Shown here: one piece after another, positions 1 to 11,341 of the stretch
Numbering within the stretch: position 1 is the first letter of the stretch
How the letters are laid out: each line of letters begins with the position of its first letter
Source of the DNA: Cephalotrichum gorgonifer
Taxonomy: Eukaryota; Ascomycota; Sordariomycetes; Microascales; Microascaceae
Assembly: GCA_900312665.1 (NCBI GenBank)
Contig: ONZQ02000011.1
Span: forward strand, 635,454 to 699,453
DNA length: 64,000 bases
Direction of reading: 5' to 3'
Made by a program: the position numbers and the translations under genes
Notes under the pieces: model-generated
Databases searched by the model: none
What the model was told of the DNA's origin: nothing
The model's input: the letters and a program-made list of their open reading frames with translations, nothing else

Positions 1-2
1 TC

Positions 3-1857
3 GCGCCCGCCCCGGCCACCAATGCCGAGGATACCAGCTCGCCCGAGCCTACTGTGACCTCCGCCCCGAACGAGACCATGGTCAATGGGACGCACGTCTT
101 CAACCCGGCTGATCCCCTCGGCTTTGGCCGCCACCGCCGCGAAAACACCTCCACGGCCCAGATGAAGACTGACCACCCCAACGCCAAGCCGAGGAAGGTG
201 AAGAAGTTCTACACACGCCAGAACAAGCTCATCGACCAGTTCCTTGGCGCTGACGATGAGGAGCGCCTCGCCATCGAGGAGGATATACGCATGGGGCCGA
301 GGATCAGGTTTGCCGTTAACGCGTCATTCCTCGCCAACTTCTGCCTCTTCGTCATCCAGACGTACGCCGCCATATCTACGGGCTCGCTAGCAGTATGGAA
401 TCCCCGGTTACTCTATCAAAGCTCTCCTTGCAGGAGACGTGTGCGCTGACAACTACTAGCTCTTTGCGACGGCTGCTGATGCATTTGTTAGTGGAACACC
501 CCTTCGTTTAGTAGTATCGCGGTGTAAGCGAGGTGAACTTGTGATGTTGACTGGTAGTGTAGATGGATCTCGTCTCCTCATTTGTTATGCTTGTCACGTC
601 AAGAATGGCCGCCCGACCTAGCGTGTATAAGTACCCAGTCGTAAGCTCTCTCTTTCCCTCGCTTCTTCCCTGAAGGATCTTACTGGGGTATGTTCCAGTT
701 CTGACCTCCAGCAGGGCCGGACGAGGATCGAGACTATCGGCGTCATCCTATTCTGCTGCCTGATGACCACCGTGGCTATCCAGCTCATCGTAAGTTGCGC
801 CGTCCTTTCTTTCCACGGAAACCTAAGGGGGAAATTACTCACTGCTCTGGATAGATTGAATCGGGCCGCTCACTCGGGGCGGGAGATCAAGGGGGGGAGT
901 CACTCCACCTCATCCCTATCATCTTCGTCAGCGTCGCAAGTAAGTAGACCCACCCATTGCCTCTGCGGGTCTGTTGCTCTGACGCCCTGTTCTGTTAGTC
1001 TTCTCCAAGGGCACACTGATGGTCTACTGCTTCTTCTACCGAAAATTCCCATCGGTCCATGTCTTCTTCGTACGTATCTGTCTCCTGCTCTCCTTCCCTC
1101 CACACCCAACCGTGCCGCCGTGTGCTGATACTCCCAACTAGATCGACCACCGAAACGACATCGCCGTGAATCTCTTCGGACTTATCATGGCCATCACTGG
1201 CGACAAATTCGTCTGGTACCTCGATCCCATCGGTGCTATCCTCATCGCCCTCATCATTCTTTTCTCCTGGTGCTCCAACGCCTTTGAGCAGATCTGGCTG
1301 CTGGTCGGAAAGTCCGCACCCCAGCCCTTCGTGTCAAAGCTGGTGTACATATCCATGACACACGACCCGCAGATCACCAAAGTGGATACCGTAAGTGCTT
1401 ATCCATCTCCCCTCCCTCACGGGGTGGTCCACAGAAAGCTAATGGGAAGTTCAAAGTGCCGCGCCTACCACGCGGGCCAGAAATACTATGTCGAAATCGA
1501 CATTGTAATGGATGAGGAAACGCCCCTGAGAGTCTCCCACGACGTCGCGCAAAGCCTCCAGAGGAAAATCGAAGGTAAGCCCAGACCGTGCGCCCCCATC
1601 AATACTAGCGCTAACGTGGACCCCAAGGCCTCGCCGATGTTGAGCGGGCGTTCGTCCACGTCGACTACGAGGACGACCACGATATCCACGAGGAGCATAA
1701 GCCGCTGTACGACAAGGATGAGGCGGGCCAAAACGGATGGAGGGCGAAGATATTCGGGCCCAAGAAAAAGGGAGAGACTGAGTTGAAGAAGACGGGCACG
1801 GATACGGATGGGACTAAGGAGAAGAGTGAAGAGACTGATGGGTCGAAGTCCAAGTGA
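3..1857 (+). CDS. Cation diffusion facilitator, Mn-type (5' truncated)
   Basis: This is the 3' part of a cation diffusion facilitator (CDF) that exports or compartmentalises divalent metal. The reading frame is open to the left edge, so the start lies outside. Exons: 3-392, 460-486, 563-640, 715-789, 855-939, 999-1069, 1142-1390, 1457-1574, 1628-1857; all eight junctions keep phase. The order is a soluble N-terminus with the segment KKFYTRQNKLIDQFLGADDE, about six hydrophobic segments, then a cytosolic C-terminal domain and a Lys/Glu-rich tail. The two metal-site motifs are both DxxxD: DAFMD in the second membrane segment (formed across the exon 2/3 junction) and DHRND in the fifth. Zn-type CDFs usually carry a His in this site, and DxxxD pairs are typical of the Mn-CDF branch. 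The substrate is therefore inferred, not shown. Family assignment is firm; the target membrane is unknown. Confidence 0.88.
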
Positions 1858-2801
1858 TTACCACCATCGCTGGGAAAGGGGGGGGGGATTCCGTCTGTTT
1901 TAAACACACGGCGAAGCGCGGGATACTTGCCCCAAAACTCATCCCGGCCTAGGAAAGGTATTTAGAGGGTCTGCTAAAGCAATGGAGGCATACGGTTCTT
2001 GGGTAAATTGGCGGGGATACCAAAAGCACAGAGGATATTTAGAAGTCTTGGGCGTTTGTTTGGTGTCTTGTCTGGAACATAATGTATTTTAAGGTATAAA
2101 ATAACAACAGAGCAATACAGCAAAAGTTTGGAAACAAAAGGTCTAACGGGATTTTTGTTTTACCCAGGCTGGATGAGGCAAGCGGTTGAGGTCCATCGGG
2201 CGTCCGGCTGAGACGACCTGAGGTCGTCGGTGGTGTAGCGGGGATGTCGATGAAACGCGGGACCCCGGAGTCGGGGAATTTTTCGGTCTTAAAGCTTAAC
2301 TTGGCTGTAATCGGCGGTAGTGGAAGGGATGGAAGGGCGGAGTCGTGGGGGTGGGGGAGAGGGACTTGGCCACATGGTGGGGCCGGCGCAAGAAATCCAT
2401 TTTAGTCATTGTCCCCCATCACAGTATCAGAAATCGGAATAATCTAGATTACACTGTACATGTATGCTGAGTCAGGAGTGTGCTAAGTCAGCTAAATGGA
2501 AACTCGAAAATTGAACGATGCTCAATTCGAACGTCAGTCGATCCATCGCGCCTTGGGACAACCCAGCAAACCACTTCGCGAATACACGGGACCGCGAGAA
2601 ACGTAGTCCTCCCTCCCTCTCCCCCTACGAAGAACCGAACCTCGCGTGTGTTCGAATCGATCATTTCCGACGCGAGCACATACGCATTTTTTTTTTCCAG
2701 CGGGGAGCGAGCCCCAGCTGCACCAAGAATCACGAGAACCGGGACGGAGCGAATACAAACCACACGCCAAAGAAAAAACCCTCCGGGGAAAGGTTGTCAA
2801 G
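1858..2801. other. Intergenic: CDF 3' end and mL41 promoter
   Basis: No gene seen. The right part is the promoter and leader of the mL41 gene. It includes a T-run ending in CCAG at about 2688-2700, which could be the 3' end of an intron in the 5' UTR. Confidence 0.5.
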
Positions 2802-3307
2802 ATGAGGCCTACGCTTTCGCTCGGGATTAAGTTCCGCAAGCTGAAGCTCACGACGAAGGACATAAAGAAGGGGTTCTACAAGGGCAACAGGACGGGTTCT
2901 ATGGGTCGGCATACGAAGTACGGAGGGTACATCATCGAGTGGGAGAAGGTGCGGACGTACGCTGTGCCCGCTGGCCTAGCGGAAACTAAGGTTTGTTTTC
3001 CTCCCTCCCTCTCTATCTATCTATCTATTCCTGGGGCGGAGCTTTTGGCTCTCGGTCTCTCTCTTTCTCCCTCTTTCCCTCTTCCTGGTTGGTCGGGGAT
3101 GGGCGAGAGAGGAGGGAGGAGAAGGAAAGGACCGATGTTTTTCTTTCTTTTGGAAGAGACTATGCTAACGGAAGAAACCGCCAGCTCACCCCCTTCGTCA
3201 GCAACACGATAAAACCCCTCTTCGGACTGTACGAGGGGAACAAGCTGGGGCCCAAGGACCCGCAGATCTACCTCGAGCGGTGGAAGTCCGAGAACGGCGT
3301 CGACTAA
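2802..3307 (+). CDS. MRPL27: Mitochondrial large-subunit ribosomal protein mL41 (MRPL27)
   Basis: Structural protein of the mitochondrial ribosome large subunit (mL41; yeast Mrpl27). Two exons, 2802-2990 and 3185-3307, join in phase 0 to give 103 residues. The diagnostic core is at residues 27-50: YKGNRTGSMGRHTKYGGYII followed by EWEKVRTY, which matches the family's conserved GRHTK...KVRTY segment. The C-terminus has the usual short acidic and aromatic ending (YLERWKSE). The ATG at 2802 is chosen because it directly precedes MRPTLSLGIKFRKL, a typical Pezizomycotina N-terminus. The frame is open further upstream but has no family-like sequence there. The intron contains a short CTAT repeat. 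The family is basic and small, as seen here. Confidence 0.92.
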
Positions 3308-4112
3308 GCCGGCCACGACGCGGCTGTTCAGACATGGAGCACCCAGCTTATCTCTCAAGAAGGGAACTTGGGGGCTCGCGGGGAGGGGATTGGTTGGGGG
3401 AGAAGGAGCTGTTTATGGGACTATAGACGGTGTTGGGGGCGGGGATTGTGGTGCTCTTGTAGGTATACGAAGTCTGTATAATATGTATCATCTGTGATAT
3501 ACCTCACCTTGAATTTTGGTGGAGACCGTTTCAGGGAGAGCACATGATTTGAGTTTATCGCTGGGGTTATGCTCGGGGCGGACGCCCTACGCCTCACACT
3601 GACGCTGCCCAACCTGAAGTTGGAGATTAGCTTGACGGAATGCACCCCTCGACATCCTTCACGGCTCAACACATTCTGATCACGGCCAATTCCCTACAAA
3701 TCGAAAAGATGCTATCATCTCTCCGTGCGGCCCGGGAAGAGCTTTTCACCGCCGTAAGGGGCGACAATTCGCGAGTCTGGCAGCAGAAGCTGAGCAGGTC
3801 ATGGAGTAGGGTTGATGGCGCCTCGTTTCCACGATGAGGGTGTTGTGGTGTACGGTGGCCAACGTGGGCCAACTTCTCGTGGAGGAAGGGCAGGCTGGTC
3901 TCGGTTCCGGTGACTGAGCTGTGGCCACACGGGCTCCCCACCATCAGAGGCCTTCAATTGCGGCGCTTGCAAACTTCTGGCTTCCCATTTCCACCTAGGC
4001 TACCTGCCCGTCAGTGCCAAGAGAATGGGCCATACGGTGTAGAGGATTGACAACGCGATGATATTCCCCCGCGTTGAAAGGACATGAGTAGACCCTTCGT
4101 CCGGAGAGTTTT
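3308..4112. other. Intergenic between convergent genes
   Basis: 3' ends of the mL41 gene (+) and the NLR-N gene (-). No supportable gene. A long G run starts at about 4198, but it lies inside the annotated 3' end of the minus-strand gene. Confidence 0.5.
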
Positions 4113-5674
4113 TCATAATCCATTGGTCATATTCACGTGCATTAAAGAGAGAAAATTGGTCGTCCAGTAGGGACAGGAAATGGACCGCCGGCGGAGGAGG
4201 GGGGGGGGGGGGTCGCAGCCGTGCCAAAGACAGCAACAAGGCTCGTCCGGTGTCCGCGGGACTTGGTCTAGAATACAGTGAAGGAGGTTGTAGGAGACGT
4301 AAGCTACAGTTACGCCCAATTCTGACCTATCTTTCAAAGGAGAAAAGACAAGGGAGAAGTGAAGGACCTCCGAGTTCCCGGAGTCGCCTCCGATGACGAC
4401 CTCCGCAGTAAGAGCTCCGCTGGGTGTTCGTTGTTCGGTCCTGCGGGTAATATACAGTGACGGGGGATTGCGAATCCCGCGGCGACGGCTGGACACCGAG
4501 CCCGGCACAACGAGTGAATCCTTCCGTGGAGTCAAATGGCTGGTCTGGCCCGAGTCCTGGTCATGCGTAGCGGATGCATTCCAAAACGATAGCGCTTTCA
4601 GGTCGTTGCAACCCTCCGCGTGAATGCGTGCAGCCGAGAGTATATGACTATAGGCCAGAAGGTAGGCGATGATCTGGTCGGTCCGTTTGATATGGCCACT
4701 CAGTGTGAACAAGCTGGCCGTCGCCTGTGCTGCATGGACGGCCGAGGAGAGCGTAGCTTTCAACAGGAGGAGTGGCATTGTGATCTCGTTATGGATAGGA
4801 CCGGCTAAATAGATGGCGCCATCGTCGTTCTCCCAGAGCCGAATGTCTTCGTATTTGGTCGCAGTCATGGCCGGGAGGATCAAATTGTCGGACAACCCTC
4901 CTTCCGAGTCTGATTCAAGAACCGTACCGCCTTGGAAGCCGGTGTTGCGCCTTTCCAACTGGAGATTTTGGCCCTGGATTCTTATTCTTCGATACGACGC
5001 ACATTGTCGAGTGGGCCGAGGCCTAGTTTGGAGGCTCCTTTGTGCGAGGGTGATAGTCCCCATGTGCCTCTGCACCTGCTTTTCGAGCCTCAGCAGGTCA
5101 GCCCGCGTCGCGCTCAGCTCCCGCCTCACGACAATATCGTTGCGTCTACAAGTATTACAAGCCAACCATCAGCTCACAGTTCATATCATTGAATTATCCC
5201 GCTTAACAACACTCACCTCCCAATAACCGAGAGGGCAGAAGTCATGGACGCCGTCAGCCGCTGGAGCCTCAGACACGGCTGGGCGACCCTCTCATCTCCA
5301 ACGGCCCACCGGACATTCCTGACGAGTTTCCCAAGCCATCCCTCTGACGGGAGTGTCTGGACGTCGACGATGATCTTGGCCAGGACGTCGAACTCTTGGC
5401 CGAGCAGGGTGAGAATCGTCCTGATCTGCGGCAAGCATTGCGCCGCTTCCGCCGCCGAGGACGCGGCTTCAGACTCGTGGAGGTATATCCTGGCGTGAGC
5501 GACCATAGAGATCGACAGGCGCATTTCTTCGAGGAGCTGCGCGACTGAGGCATGCGCGTTCTGAATGCGGCTGTAGAGATCGTGCAGGTGTTTACCGCTG
5601 CGGTACACGACGTCGGCTAGGCCGACTATCGCGCAGGCATTCGCCGTCACGGAGAAGGCAGCTTCGCTAGCCAT
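4113..5674 (-). CDS. NLR-type fungal N-terminal domain protein, no NTPase domain
   Basis: Two exons on the minus strand, 5674-5217 and 5145-4113 (phase 2), give 496 residues. The start MASEAAFSVTANACAIVGLA, followed by VVYRSGKHLHDLYSRI and helical Leu-rich segments to about residue 150, is typical of the N-terminal domain on fungal STAND/NLR proteins (the PigL_N/Helo-like group). Residues 155-300 include a short heptad region and a segment LILPAMTATKYEDIRLWEND that may be a second helical unit. No P-loop or Walker B of a NACHT or NB-ARC domain is visible, nor any ankyrin, WD40 or TPR repeats, so this would be a stand-alone N-domain protein. The last 120 residues are Arg/Pro-rich and look like translated non-coding sequence. 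A missed intron near 4450-4500 is possible, so the C-terminus is uncertain. A role in allorecognition or defence is inference. Confidence 0.6.
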
Positions 5675-6888
5675 GGCGGATGAAGGGAAAGTAAGTTTGT
5701 GGAGAGGACGATGTTGGTGCTGAGCTCTAGAGGCAATTCCATATAACGAGTCGCTCTCACCGGGATTTCAGTTTTCTGCTCTGCTTCTTGCCTCACTTTT
5801 CTAGCCAGCCAGCTCTTTTCCACTTTGCATGCACAGCCAGAAGCACCTCAGCCCCCCCCTTCGCCGAGCCTGGCCATGTTGAACTACACTTGACGAATGA
5901 GATTGACCACGGACGTCGGTCGGCTACGTAAGTGGACCCCTGCTTGCAGATAATAGTCGCATTTCCCATGATGAAATATGCCTTGGGGTTTTGGGAGGGC
6001 AACTGAAGCTGTAAGCCCTCAACGAGCAGGAGGGCAGAGAGGTCTTGTTGGCTGAATAGCATGCGTCTAACTAGGTAGCGCAGTCTGAATTATGTGCCTA
6101 TCCGATAACCAGCCCGGCCACCTAGGTACGTATCACTTATTCGAGTACTTGTACGGCCCCGGGTCTCGGTGGCTGCCCTGTCTTCCCTCCTCTCCAGTAC
6201 CCATCCCCATCCCCATCCCCATCCCCATCCCCATTCCCATTCTCATCCGCATCTCGAGCCCTTCGTCTGGATGTCATGATATGATGATAGGCTGCCGAGC
6301 TCTGCTGGACTTGCTGAGCATAACCTTTATCTACTGCCCAATATAGGGAATGGCCTATCTCTGTGCCTCGACCAATTCGGAACTCCGGAATCCACAAGCC
6401 GAGTTTTATGGATCTCTAGACCTCAGACCATGAGTTGGTGGTGGTGGTGAGTGGAGTGTTAAGTGTGGAGTTTGCATTGTGAGTGCCTGGTTCAATACTG
6501 TGGAGAGACACACGCTAATCCGCTCTTGGGTTTTAAGTGCTTTTAGGTAATCAGTATCGCCTCTGGAATGACATCACTATTACCGCGCTGATGCTGAAGC
6601 ACGAGCCAAATTCGGTTGGCTTGTCTCTTAGCACAGTACTTTTAACTTTCTCGGCTCATTTGCCTCCCAGGTCCCGAATCTGGACGGCGTCCCTTTCCAT
6701 AATGTAGACGGCCCATTCTCTCTTGGATATATCTTACGGGCGACCTTCTCCCTAGCGACGGGTCACTTACCTTTCTTTACCATTTTTACTGCTTCGGATT
6801 GGGTGACGGTGTACCTACCGACCCTTCCGTCGAACCATTCATTGCCTCTCGATCTTGTTCTCGATCTGATGGGTAAAGTCTTCCCGCC
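5675..6888. other. Divergent intergenic region
   Basis: Shared upstream region of the NLR-N gene (-) and the esterase gene (+). It holds a C-rich microsatellite near 6187-6240 and one GTACTTGTAC word at 6145-6154. No gene seen. Confidence 0.5.
6187..6240. repeat. (CCCCAT)n microsatellite
   Basis: About eight copies of a CCCCAT hexamer, the last ones degenerate, in the intergenic region upstream of the esterase gene. Confidence 0.85.
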
Positions 6889-9576
6889 ATGACGAGGCTC
6901 ACTACGGCGACGGTCTCCTTGGCCGTCACCCCGACGGTCATTCGAACATTCTTTTCACATGTAAGCCCCGAGAGGAAGCCTCAATGTATCCCCATGTTCC
7001 AACCCGGTTCCCCTTACCATACTGACATCCGCAGTACCTCAACCGCCGGACCCTCCACCAAAAGCCGACTGCTCATCTCTCCTACGACGAGGGCCTGAAC
7101 CTGATCCGCGCCTTCCTCGAATTCGCCTCTCACCACACCGTCGAGGACCTCCAAGCCTTCACTGCCCAGTGGGTTCCTCACCCGCAATGGGTCAAGGTCA
7201 AGGAGGTCGACATCCCGGACTCGAACTCCGCCCGCGCCGCGGACCTGATCAAGGAGCAGCTGGGCGAGGACGGAATCCGGAAGGTGGGCGGGACAAAGTG
7301 GTGGCAGTGGAGGAATCCCGACGCCCCGCTGAGGGCTGAGTGGATCGAGATGAGGTCGGACTACAACGAGCGGAAGAAGGGCGACGGTCCCGGCAACCGC
7401 GTGATGCTGTACGTCCACGGCGGCGCGTATTTCTTCGGAAGCGTGGACGAGCATCGGTACCAGATGCAGAGGCACGCGAGGAAGTTGAAGGCTAGGGTCT
7501 TCGCGCCCGAGTACCGCCTCGCGCCGCAGTTCCCGTTCCCCTGCGGGCTGCAGGACTGCGTCGCCGCGTATCTGTTCCTGCTCGAGACGATGGATTCGAG
7601 CGCCATTGTGCTGGCGGGGGATTCGGCCGGCGCCGGCATGGTGATGTCGCTGATGGTGGTGCTCAGGGATCGGGGCGTGCCGCTCCCCGCGGGCGCCGTG
7701 CTAATCAGCCCGTGGGTGGACCTGACGCACTCGTTCCCCAGCGTCGCGGGCGGGAGCGACATGGATTACATCCCCCCGGCGGGGTTTCATCAGAAGCCAT
7801 CGATGGCGTGGCCGCCGCCGAACAACCAGGAGATGGATGCCATCAGGGAGAAGGCAGAGGCGATTAGGGAGAAGTTGGCCAAAGTTGCGGAGAAGAAGGG
7901 GGAGCCGGTATCGAGGGCCGCCGTCGTCGGGGGTGTTCCTGGGGAGATGGACGTTGAAACCGACGAGAAAAGCAGGCGACAGAGCCAGGCGTTAGCCCGC
8001 ATGTTGACTGTCGAGGTGGACGGCAGGACGGTGGAACTCACTGACCAAATCCAGGTAAGCAAGCCATCTGCTCTCTTCTATTTTTTTTTCCAGCCACACA
8101 TGGCTCATTTTGTAACACCAGATGTACACCACCAACGAACTCCTCTCCCACCCCCTCGTCAGTCCAGTCCTCCAGCCTACCCTGGGGGGCCTTCCGCCGC
8201 TCCTCATAATGGTGGGAGGCGCCGAGGTCCTCCGCGACGAGCAGATCTTCCTCGCCCACAAGTGCGCCAACCCAGCCAAGTACGCGCCGGATGACCTGAG
8301 CGAGGAGGCCAGGGCCCAGCTCGCAAAGTACGGGTCCACGCCCGTGCAGCTCCAGGTCTGGGACGACCTCTGCCACGTGGCGCCCACGCTGAGCTTCACC
8401 AGGCCGGCGAAGCACATGTACCGCTCCATCGCGCAGTTCAGCGCCTGGGCCCTCGCCCGCGCCCAGAACACCTCCATCCTGATCCCGGACGACGACGACG
8501 TCTCCATCCTGTCGTCGTCCCCCTCCGTCTCGGAAATGGCGGCCGAGGAGGTGGCGGTGCGCTCGGCCGTGAAGGATAACCGGGACTCGCCGGCGGACTC
8601 GGAGGACCCGCCGCCGCCGCCCGGCACCGGCGTCGTCGGCAAGGCGGGCGACCCGCTCCCACCGTTCAGGAACCACATGGTCCGGCAGCGCGTGACGCGC
8701 CACGGGACTATACTCCCCCTGGATCCGGAGTCGCACCTGGCAGGCTGCATGCTGAAGCCGGGCGACGTGGGCGTCGTCAAAGCGGGCCCTGTGCGTAACT
8801 GGCTCGAGACGCGCGGGAGGTGGGACGCCAAGTACGCGAGGGCCAAGGCCAAGGCGCACGAGAGGCTGGCGAGGGAGATGGCGGAGGGGTACATCGATTT
8901 CGGGGACGGGGAGACGCCGCCGCCGAGCGCGCTGGCGGGGCGGAGGAGGAGTGACGAGGCCGTGTCGGGGTGGAGGCGGAAGAGGACGAAGAATTCCGGG
9001 ATGGCGCTGTGGTCGCTTTGGGGGTCTGAGCACGACAAGATGATTATCGCGCGCGGGGACAAGGCCACTGCGACTCGGGAGAGGGATCCATCACGGGGTA
9101 AGGCCGGTGATAATGCGTCTCTGGCTGAAGAGAGCGGGACGGACGGGGGTGTGCTGCTCCGGGGGGTAACGGACGAGAACCAAATCGGAGAAGAAGCCGA
9201 CACTTCTTCATCGGGGGTGGCTGATGTTGCGTCACAGGTGGATGAGACCGTGCCGGGAAGTCCACAGCGGAGGGGCACGATCGTGGAGGATCTGCTGGTG
9301 GAGAGGAAGGAGAAGGAGGAGGAGAACAAGAGGCTCTTGGGACCGGAGTGGGCGGGGACGGGCGTGGCGGGGAGGAGGCCGACGGTGAACGGGATCGCGG
9401 TGCCGTTCTCGCTGGGGGTAGGGACCGCCACGAGCAGCATGGTCACGCTGAACTCGGACGCTCCGGGGACGCCGCCGGTGGTGGAGGACTGGTGGAAGGA
9501 GGCGGTGGGCCCTGACGGGGAGGTTCCTGGGCTGCAGACGAAGGCTGGGGGGTCTACGGTTGGAGTGGACGCATGA
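6889..9576 (+). CDS. HSL-type alpha/beta-hydrolase with long disordered tail
   Basis: Esterase or lipase of the hormone-sensitive-lipase type (alpha/beta-hydrolase fold-3). Three exons (6889-6960, 7035-8054, 8122-9576) give 848 residues; both junctions are phase 0 with GTAAGC donors. The oxyanion-hole motif HGGAYFFG is near residue 152, and the nucleophile motif GDSAG is near 219-223, with Ser about 221. The acid is probably in GGAEVLRDE and the base His is in WDDLCHVAP near 449. Residues about 280-350 form a charged insert between core strands. Residues about 470-848 are a Ser/Pro/Glu/Arg-rich extension with no recognised domain, starting with an acidic DDDDVS stretch and including RR/KR clusters. 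The hydrolase fold is clear; the natural substrate cannot be told. Confidence 0.87.
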
Positions 9577-10124
9577 TACCTTGTATTTCTCGTTTCATTT
9601 GTCTTTTTTTTTAGCGGGGGAGGAGGTTGTGTCCTGGGCTTTATCCAGGGTCCCTCCCTGCCTGAGTTCATCTCTAGTATATGGTGAGACTTAGACGGTC
9701 TTATGGCTGAGCATACTCCTGTAATATCAGGATATATAAAACATGTAATTGCTATAAAGCGCGAGCAGAATCGAGGTTGTTGGCTTAAGCAACCCGCCCC
9801 CCCCGAGCTCGAATGCTCCGGTCCGTCCCGTTCCCCGTTCGTCGTTGAAACTATTAATAGCTGAAGGAGGCACTTACAACATTAAAAGTGGTGAGTGAGT
9901 TATGCCAGGTACAAGCTATCCACAGACCCACGCCTCCACACGTGACGGGGAAATTTATAGGAAGCAGGTCAACCCCACCATGGCTTGGCCGCTGCCCCAC
10001 CAGCAAATCGATTTATACAGAAGAAAGATTTCTTTGCGGGGGGGAGAGTCTTGTACGTCTACGTCGTCAGTCGCATCCAGTCGAGTCCTGCCAAAACAAA
10101 CAGCACAACACAAAAACGGCAGCC
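9577..10124. other. Esterase 3' end and TSR2 promoter
   Basis: No gene seen. The left part is AT-richer with T runs, consistent with a 3' UTR. The right part is the TSR2 leader. Confidence 0.5.
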
Positions 10125-10896
10125 ATGGCGACAACCGACTCTTCCTCGTCTCCCTCCGTGGGTATGGATATCCCCCCTCCCCCACCTCCCACCTCCCACC
10201 ATCCTACTACTCCCTCGTTCTGTCTCCGGATCGCAACGGAACAGGTTAAAGCTGACCAACTGGGGCGCGAAAATAGAAACGATGCAGACCAACTTCGAGC
10301 AGGGCATAGCCTACGCCCTCCACCTCTGGCCCGACCTGACCCTCGCGGTGTCGAACCAGCTCGGCGGGCCCGACTCCTCCGACAAGCGCGACTGGCTCGC
10401 CGGCGCCGTCGTCGACCTCTTCCCCCCCTTCGCCAAACCCTCCTCCTCTACAACTCCCAACTCTACTACCGCAAACGCAAACGCCTCCGAAGACATCGAC
10501 AACTTCTACATCCAGGAGTTCCTCCAGGGCGCGATGGAGGACAACTTCGAGCTCATGCTGGAGGACGGCGACCCCGCGCTCTGGCGCGTGGCCGAGCAGA
10601 TCGTGCGCGTGAGGCGCGAGTGCGCCGAGGGCAAGTTCGGCAACGTGGACGTGCTGAGGGCGAAGTGGCTCGAGAGCAAGGGGAAGGGCGTCGAGGCCCT
10701 GTACAGGAAGGGCGAGGACCAGGACCAGGACACGGACTGGGATAGCGAGGAGGGGGACGACGAGAGCGGCGATGAGGGGGCGGGCGCGGACACGGATATG
10801 GGGGAGGCGCCGCCGCTGGTGCAGGCGATGGAGAGGGCGCCGCCTGAGGTTGACGAGGACGGCTTCACGAAGGTCGCGAGCCGGAGGAGGAAATGA
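10125..10896 (+). CDS. TSR2: Pre-rRNA-processing protein TSR2
   Basis: Tsr2 is the escortin/chaperone of ribosomal protein eS26 and is needed for 20S pre-rRNA maturation in small-subunit biogenesis. Exons 10125-10161 and 10277-10896 (phase 1) give 218 residues. The 12-residue Ser-rich first exon ends in a GTATGG donor, and splicing to AAACG at 10277 restores the family start (TMQTNFEQGIAYALHLWPDL). The family core follows: a WP...LAV helix, a GGPDSSDKRDW loop and the helix DNFYIQEFLQGAMEDNFEL with its EDG turn. The C-terminal third is strongly acidic (DQDQDTDWDSEEGDDESGDE), as usual for Tsr2, and ends with the basic ASRRRK. An alternative acceptor near 10254 would break the family alignment. 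Confidence 0.88.
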
Positions 10897-11341
10897 GGGG
10901 TGATGGGAAAAAGGAGAGCTTCATGTCACAAAGATTTAATAGAGACTAAAAACAATATCAAAAGAAATGAGATTCCCACAAATTTTATGCCATCACCTCA
11001 CTTTCGCTCTCCAATAACAGGGATAGCGAGACTTGGAACTATAAAAGGGGATTTAAAGGTAGAGGAAACCCCTTGGTGTTCGTTTCGCTTTCGAGAAAGA
11101 CATGAGGAAAGAAGAGTCCACACAAAGCCGCCATGCCCCCCCAGAATACCAGAATACCAGAATACCAGAATTCAAAAAGAGCTCCTTACTATCAAAAAGC
11201 GGTATGAACGGTATAAACACAGAAAACACCTAGTAACCCCTTACCAGCGCCCAAGAGCCCAAAAACAAAACAATTTCCTGCAATGAAAAAAGGGGGAAGA
11301 CGTCTGAGAGGGAGAACCTCCCGAAGCCGTCATTCTTCCAA
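10897..11341. other. Convergent 3' intergenic region
   Basis: Lies between TSR2 (+) and the BSD gene (-). AT-rich, with an 8-bp tandem repeat near 11152-11171. No gene seen. Confidence 0.5.
11152..11171. repeat. Short AGAATACC tandem repeat
   Basis: About two and a half consecutive copies of AGAATACC in the 3' intergenic region. Confidence 0.7.

Noticed and set aside
7992..9671. Long minus-strand frame opposite the esterase
   Set aside because: Ser/Pro-rich antisense of a GC-rich coding exon; no domain, and the sense strand has catalytic motifs.
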